Shown: piece after piece, positions 60,628 through 64,000 of the stretch
How positions within the stretch are numbered: the first letter of the stretch is position 1
How the letters are laid out: each line of letters begins with the position of its first letter
DNA from: Flavobacteriales bacterium
Lineage (GTDB): Bacteria; Bacteroidota; Bacteroidia; Flavobacteriales_F; PHOS-HE28
DNA: 64,000 bases
Assembly (NCBI GenBank): GCA_016717225.1
Contig: JADKGB010000037.1
Coordinates: forward strand, 62,001-126,000
Direction of reading: 5' to 3'
Notes under the pieces: generated by a model
Seen by the model: the letters and a program-made list of their open reading frames with translations, nothing else
Databases searched by the model: none
Told to the model about the DNA's origin: nothing
Made by a program: the position numbers and the translations under genes

Positions 60628-62118
60628 TCATGGTGTCAATGGTCGTAGTGCCTGCCGTTCCAATCTCCAAGCAAATGCCAAATAGCCCAATAGCACCGCC
60701 GCTCTTGCAGCATACTTCAGTCCCCCCTGCAGAGGCAGTTGTTCGCAAGCCCACCAAGCCAGTACACCGAAGGCCATATACCCCAGCACGCGGTTCACAT
60801 TGTATGGAATGGGGTAGTGTTTCTGTCCCCACACATAGCTGATCGCCGCCATACTCGCATAGCAGACGAAGGTGGCCCAAGCCGCACCCATGTACCCCAT
60901 GCTCGGGATCAAGGTGAACAGGAGCACGAGTGTGATGATGGCCCCGATGAGCGCGATGGTCCCGCCGGCGCGGGTCTTGTCGCTGAGCTTGTACCACACG
61001 CTCTGGTTGTAGTAGATGCCGAGGAACACATTGGCCAACATCAGGATCGGCACAACACGCAGGCCTTCGTGGTAGGCCGGATTCGGGATGAACCACTTGA
61101 ACAGGTCGAGGAAGAGCATCACGCAGAGGAAGGCCGCCATGCACACGGCCACGAAGAGGTTCATGATGCGCGCGAACGTCTCCTTGCTGTTCTTTTCCTT
61201 CGCGTGGCTGAAAAAGAAGGGCTCCGCGCCCATGCGGAAGGCCTGGATGAAGAGCGTGATCAGGATCGCCAGCTTGTAGCACGCACCGTAGATGCCGATC
61301 TGCTCATTGGCGACATCTTCGGGCAAGAGGTATTTGAGGATGATGCGGTCCGCCGTTTCGTTCACCATGCCTGCCAGACCGGCGATCATCAAGGGGAGAC
61401 CGAAGGCCGCCAAGGCGCGCAGCAGTTGTTTCTGGAAATGCGTCGGCGATGGCCAAGAGGGAAGCAGCACGAGCAACTTCACGCCGGTGGCCACCAAGTT
61501 GATCGCGAACACATAGCCCACACCGAAGGCCGGGTCATACACCGCATCCATCAGCGCTGTGCGTTCGCCCGCGTTGTAGCGCTTCATGCAATAGAGGAAG
61601 AAGAACACGCTGAGGCCCACGTTCACGGCCACGCTCAGGATGTTGATGAACGCGTACTTCCAAGGCCGCCCTTGTTGCCGCAGCCGTGCCATGGGTATCG
61701 CGGTTATCGCATCAATTCCGATGATCAGCACGAGCAACAGCACGGAGCTGGCGTACGCGGGGAAGTGCAGTCCGTCAGCGATGGCTCCGGAGAACAAACT
61801 GCCCAGCGCCATGAACAGCAGCGCAGGTAGGAGCAGCGCATAGTTGGCTGTGCTATAGACCGAACGTCCTCCGTCGCTCGGCTGTTGAAGCGGCGTGTTC
61901 ATGGAGAAGCGGAAGAAGGCCGTCTCCATGCCGAAGGTGAGCACCACGTTGAGCAGGGCCGTCCACGAATACAATGCGGTGACCACACCGTAGTCCGCCG
62001 GTTCGAACACGCCCTTGCTAGTGTACAGTGGTACCAGCAGGAAATTCAGGAAGCGCGCAACGATGCTGCTCAGACCATAGATGGCCGTTTGCCTGGCGAG
62101 TTTGCGGAGGACGCTCAT
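60628..62118 (-). CDS. Polysaccharide/oligosaccharide flippase (MOP superfamily)
   Basis: A 496-residue inner-membrane protein with about 12 to 14 TM helices, of the RfbX/Wzx type with a polysaccharide-biosynthesis C-terminal half. It begins VLRKLARQTAIYGLSSIVARFLNFLLVPLYT, the family's typical opening, and has EPADYGVVTALYSWTALLNV. It would move lipid-linked sugar units across the inner membrane. The ATG at 62118 overlaps the parE stop by 4 nt (ATGA), so translation may be coupled to the toxin gene. A 54-bp near copy of its 5' end lies 702 bp upstream (62767-62820). Confidence 0.92.
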   Translation of the reverse strand: MSVLRKLARQTAIYGLSSIVARFLNFLLVPLYTSKGVFEPADYGVVTALYSWTALLNVVLTFGMETAFFRFSMNTPLQQPSDGGRSVYSTANYALLLPALLFMALGSLFSGAIADGLHFPAYASSVLLLVLIIGIDAITAIPMARLRQQGRPWKYAFINILSVAVNVGLSVFFFLYCMKRYNAGERTALMDAVYDPAFGVGYVFAINLVATGVKLLVLLPSWPSPTHFQKQLLRALAAFGLPLMIAGLAGMVNETADRIILKYLLPEDVANEQIGIYGACYKLAILITLFIQAFRMGAEPFFFSHAKEKNSKETFARIMNLFVAVCMAAFLCVMLFLDLFKWFIPNPAYHEGLRVVPILMLANVFLGIYYNQSVWYKLSDKTRAGGTIALIGAIITLVLLFTLIPSMGYMGAAWATFVCYASMAAISYVWGQKHYPIPYNVNRVLGYMAFGVLAWWACEQLPLQGGLKYAARAAVLLGYLAFAWRLERQALRPLTP

Positions 62119-62414
62119 CGGTTCAATCGCTCCTCCAGGTCCATGCGTCCGTGCAGCACCCGGATGATCTCGATGGTCTGATCCACTTCGTTCATGCGAT
62201 AGAAGACCAGATGCGACCCGACCTTCAACCCAAGGTAACCCTTACGCGCTCGTCCGAAGTCCTTGCCGGCACCGGGCTCGAGCAGGATCCGGTCGAACGC
62301 GTCAAGGATCAGATCCGCATACCGGTCGGCCTGTTCCACAGACCAATGCTCGACCGTATACAGCCAGATGCTCTCCAGGTCATCGGTTGCGGCTTGGCTT
62401 ACGCTCAGCTTCAT
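62115..62414 (-). CDS. parE: ParE-family toxin
   Basis: A 99-residue RelE/ParE-superfamily toxin. Features are the N-terminal strand KLSVSQAATDDLESIWLY, the basic GLKVGSHLVFYRM strand near 65-75 and a C-terminal IIRVLHGRMDLEERL with the conserved HGRMD-type end typical of the family. ParE toxins usually inhibit gyrase. Its ATG overlaps the parD stop, and its stop overlaps the start of the flippase gene (both ATGA), an unusual link of a toxin to an envelope gene. Confidence 0.9.
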   Translation of the reverse strand: MKLSVSQAATDDLESIWLYTVEHWSVEQADRYADLILDAFDRILLEPGAGKDFGRARKGYLGLKVGSHLVFYRMNEVDQTIEIIRVLHGRMDLEERLNR

Positions 62415-62662
62415 CCCTTGCGGGCGTGCTTGCGGTGCAGGCCAGCCATGAAAGCGTTGCGCTCGAAGTCCGGAACGAAGCCGGACCGCTCGCCTTTCTT
62501 GAGCTCCTTGATGAGGCTTTCCTTCTTCGTCTCCTCGACCTCGAACAGTCGCAAAGCTGCGCGGATCACTTCACTTACGGAGGTGAACTTGCCGGACTTC
62601 ACTTGCCGAGCAACGAAGGCTTCGAAGTGATCGCCCAGGAGGATGGATGTGTTCTTGGACAT
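62411..62662 (-). CDS. parD: ParD-family antitoxin
   Basis: An 83-residue ribbon-helix-helix antitoxin. MSKNTSILLGDHFEAFVARQ, the beta-strand/helix GKFTSVSEVIRAALRLFE (DNA-binding RHH, near 28-45) and a charged C-terminal tail that binds ParE are present. ATG 62662 is used; an upstream start at 62677 is possible. The pair is probably autoregulated through the inverted repeat at 62684-62702. Confidence 0.9.
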   Translation of the reverse strand: MSKNTSILLGDHFEAFVARQVKSGKFTSVSEVIRAALRLFEVEETKKESLIKELKKGERSGFVPDFERNAFMAGLHRKHARKG

Positions 62663-62679
62663 GGTGTCGGAAGTCAACG

Positions 62680-62702
62680 CGAAGATACCACGGGTTGGTA
62701 TC
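62680..62702 (-). promoter_or_regulatory. parDE promoter and operator
   Basis: An inverted repeat GATACC (62684-62689), 7 nt, GGTATC (62697-62702) overlaps a minus-strand TATCTTCG -7 box (62687-62680) located 17 nt upstream of parD ATG. An RHH-antitoxin operator overlapping its promoter is the normal arrangement for parDE. Confidence 0.55.
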
Positions 62703-62766
62703 GCGGCTCATCGGGGGCATTTCCCCAAGCTCCTTCGAAGATTCGGACGTGGGTCCTGTTGCAATG

Positions 62767-62820
62767 GCTGCTCAGCCCATAGATGGCCGTTTGCCCGGCG
62801 AAATTGCGAAGGGCGCTCAT
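62767..62820 (-). pseudogene. Remnant of a flippase 5' end (54-bp duplicate)
   Basis: 48 of 54 bases match the first 18 codons of the flippase (62065-62118). It starts with ATG at 62820, overlapping the stop of the upstream small membrane gene, and codes for a flippase-like start (SALRNFAGQTAIYGLSS), then diverges into unrelated sequence and stops at 62674. Together with the flippase it flanks the parDE module as direct repeats. Confidence 0.75.
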
Positions 62821-63266
62821 GATCGGCGGCGCTCTTCGAGTGAATCTACGATCAAGGCATACCGCTGATCGAAGAGGATCGCGCTCATATAAACCCATGA
62901 CCCATCGCGGAAGCGAAGCTTCAGGTGTTTTCTGCCCGGGGAGAACCAGACCGATTCCTTTTGCAGCTCCATCAACTCGTTCAACGAGATCTTTCTAGAA
63001 CGACCCCATACCGGTATGACCTGAACTTCCCCACGCTCCAGATCGAAAGACACTGACCGAACGTTCCGGGATGCGGACAGCCAAGTCATGTATGCTATGT
63101 ATACCATGAACAGCCAAGCCGGGACCTGGATGATCACGAGCCAGTGCGGCCAAAGCTTAACCAATAACCAAGGAAGAGCGAGAACACCAGTGGCGACAAG
63201 CACACCGCGAAAAACGAAGAACCCGGCGATGAATAAGGACGTGAATGTGTGTGTTCCGCTGGGCAT
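62817..63266 (-). CDS. Small membrane protein with PH-like cytoplasmic domain (2)
   Basis: A 149-residue protein with two TM helices (about 12-32 and 42-62) and a beta-rich soluble domain (SVSFDLERGEVQVIPVWGRSRKISLNEL, KHLKLRFRDGSWVYM) similar to bacterial PH domains. No catalytic motif. Its stop TGA overlaps the ATG of the flippase remnant, suggesting the ancestral flippase gene once followed this gene directly. ATG 63266 was chosen since the longer frame reaches into the gene above. Confidence 0.65.
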   Translation of the reverse strand: MPSGTHTFTSLFIAGFFVFRGVLVATGVLALPWLLVKLWPHWLVIIQVPAWLFMVYIAYMTWLSASRNVRSVSFDLERGEVQVIPVWGRSRKISLNELMELQKESVWFSPGRKHLKLRFRDGSWVYMSAILFDQRYALIVDSLEERRRS

Positions 63267-63301
63267 GGCTGCCGGGCCGGAGAGTTCGTGGAGGGCGCTC
63301 A

Positions 63302-63823
63302 CTAATCGAATTTGTACTTGAACTTGGGCAAAGGATGCCACGAAGCCTCTTCACCCAAGCACGGGAGTTGCCATGCTTCGAGCACTGTGGTACAGGAGCG
63401 TACCGCTATAATAGTCGCACAGTTCAGTTCCATCCTCTTGCCGGAACAGAAGTAAAGAATGATGCCTTCGCATGAGAACACCCTTGACCGATAGAGCGAG
63501 ATACTGTAGCCCGCGAGATCTTCCCTGGCGATCCGCCAACGAAGGCCGAACAAGCTCCGTAGGCTTATCTCTTTTCTTGAGAGGTCAACCCATACGAAAT
63601 GTGGGGTAAGGACCAACACACGGAACATACAGCAGAAGAAGCCAACCCCAAAGGCTGCAAGGAACAGGAGAGCGATGACCACGCCGGCCGATAGGTGGTC
63701 GGCTCCAGCGGTTCTGCTGGCGATCCATACGGAACCATAGACCCCCAAGCCGCCGATGACGAGAAGGATGCTATGCAATACCGCCATCAGTGGATTCGGG
63801 TAAAGTCGAATGGCCTCCTTCAT
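63302..63823 (-). CDS. Small membrane protein with PH-like cytoplasmic domain (1)
   Basis: A 173-residue protein of the same layout as its downstream neighbour: two TM helices (about 12-34 and 45-67) and a beta-rich domain (DLSRKEISLRSLFGLRWRIAREDL). The two are probably distant paralogues with a shared role in the envelope. Function unknown. ATG 63823 (MKEAIRLYPNPLM) is used; the longer frame runs into the enoyl-CoA hydratase gene. The gap to the next gene is 35 nt. Confidence 0.65.
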   Translation of the reverse strand: MKEAIRLYPNPLMAVLHSILLVIGGLGVYGSVWIASRTAGADHLSAGVVIALLFLAAFGVGFFCCMFRVLVLTPHFVWVDLSRKEISLRSLFGLRWRIAREDLAGYSISLYRSRVFSCEGIILYFCSGKRMELNCATIIAVRSCTTVLEAWQLPCLGEEASWHPLPKFKYKFD

Positions 63824-63839
63824 CGCGATGCAGGCCTTT

Positions 63840-64000
63840 TCAGCTACCCGTGAAATTCGCCTTCCGCTTCTCCATGAAGGCACTCGTCCCCTCCTTGAAA
63901 TCCGCCGTGCCGAAGCATTTGCCGAACTCCTCGATCTCGCGTTGCATGCCATCGGCGCCCGGCTCGTAACCGGCGTTCACCGCGCGGATGGCAGCGGCCA
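63840..64000 (-). CDS. Enoyl-CoA hydratase/isomerase family protein (partial)
   Basis: Only the C-terminal 53 residues are in the window (the gene runs beyond the right edge). They fit the crotonase-family end: RAVNAGYEPGADGMQREIEEFGKCFGT, then FKEGTSAFMEKRKANFTGS. This matches the 'E/R-E-F-x-G-T-A-F-L-E-K-R-K-A-x-F' ending of enoyl-CoA hydratases in beta-oxidation or butanoate metabolism. The active-site residues are outside. Confidence 0.85.
   Translation of the reverse strand, partial: AAAIRAVNAGYEPGADGMQREIEEFGKCFGTADFKEGTSAFMEKRKANFTGS

Noticed and set aside
60739..61830. Plus-strand open frame of 363 codons rich in His/Glu/Arg
   Set aside because: It is the antisense of the flippase; composition is a by-product of hydrophobic codons on the other strand.
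1..64000. CRISPR array, prophage or insertion sequence
   Set aside because: I saw no regularly spaced repeats, no cas, phage or transposase genes.

Overview
The window looks like a contiguous chromosomal segment from a member of Bacteroidota, most likely a Flavobacteriales-type lineage. The signs are a type IX secretion (T9SS) cargo tail and a PorZ homologue, families largely confined to this phylum (DUF4175, DUF4292, DUF4154, MORN_2 proteins), start sites mostly without a purine-rich Shine-Dalgarno, and repeated TAnnTTTG/TAnnTTCG -7 boxes, two of them with a TTG exactly 18 nt upstream. Most of the window is core genome. I see no prophage, CRISPR array or transposase gene. All functions come from reading motifs in the translations; nothing was searched.

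Layout. 1-1115: end of a secreted PKD-domain T9SS cargo protein, then a 22-bp perfect-stem terminator. 1.2-8.0 kb: a tail-less SSB, a universal stress protein, a three-gene overlapping operon (YfiR-like, TPR, HAMP-PP2C phosphatase), a secreted M28 peptidase and ferritin. 8.1-10.5 kb: prs-rplY-pth. 10.8-18.7 kb: RNase R, a LytTR regulator with a six-PAS histidine kinase, and a MORN_2 repeat protein. 19.0-24.1 kb: rpiB with a second M28 peptidase, a TlpA-like lipoprotein and an antiquitin-type aldehyde dehydrogenase. 24.3-27.2 kb: a methyltransferase and mnmG, with three copies of the ParB centromere site parS. 27.2-30.8 kb: a PEBP protein, a vanadium-haloperoxidase/PAP2 lipoprotein, a JmjC/cupin-like oxygenase and a coiled-coil protein. 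30.9-41.7 kb: a long minus-strand run with ybeY, an RsbW-like ATPase, DUF4175, a DUF2339-DUF3999 fusion, a HEAT protein, DUF3179 and a nitroreductase. 42.0-50.3 kb, plus strand: a small GNAT, a small basic protein, gltX, folB, tRNA-Cys, porZ, recO and oligopeptidase B. 50.3-59.7 kb, minus strand: a LysM transglycosylase, gatA, tatA (52 aa), an EnvC-like protein, a DUF4292 lipoprotein, a TPR lipoprotein, a sugar nucleotidyltransferase and dut. 59.7-64.0 kb: a plus-strand TPR protein, a polysaccharide flippase, a parDE module, two small membrane proteins and the end of an enoyl-CoA hydratase.

How the genes fit together. Cell-envelope work dominates: the flippase, nucleotidyltransferase, EnvC, transglycosylase, T9SS and TatA genes build or remodel the envelope or move cargo across it. 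Two signalling units stand out. One is a YfiR-like protein placed with a HAMP-PP2C phosphatase instead of a diguanylate cyclase; the other is the PAS-rich kinase with its LytTR regulator.

The most unusual structures are the parS trio around mnmG, one copy of which contains the start codon of the next gene, and the parDE module. parDE lies between two 54-bp copies of the flippase 5' end and is joined by ATGA overlaps to the flippase start. An unrelated cargo also seems to separate ybeY from mnmG. Where start codons were ambiguous I used signal peptides, overlaps and promoter boxes to choose, and said so.
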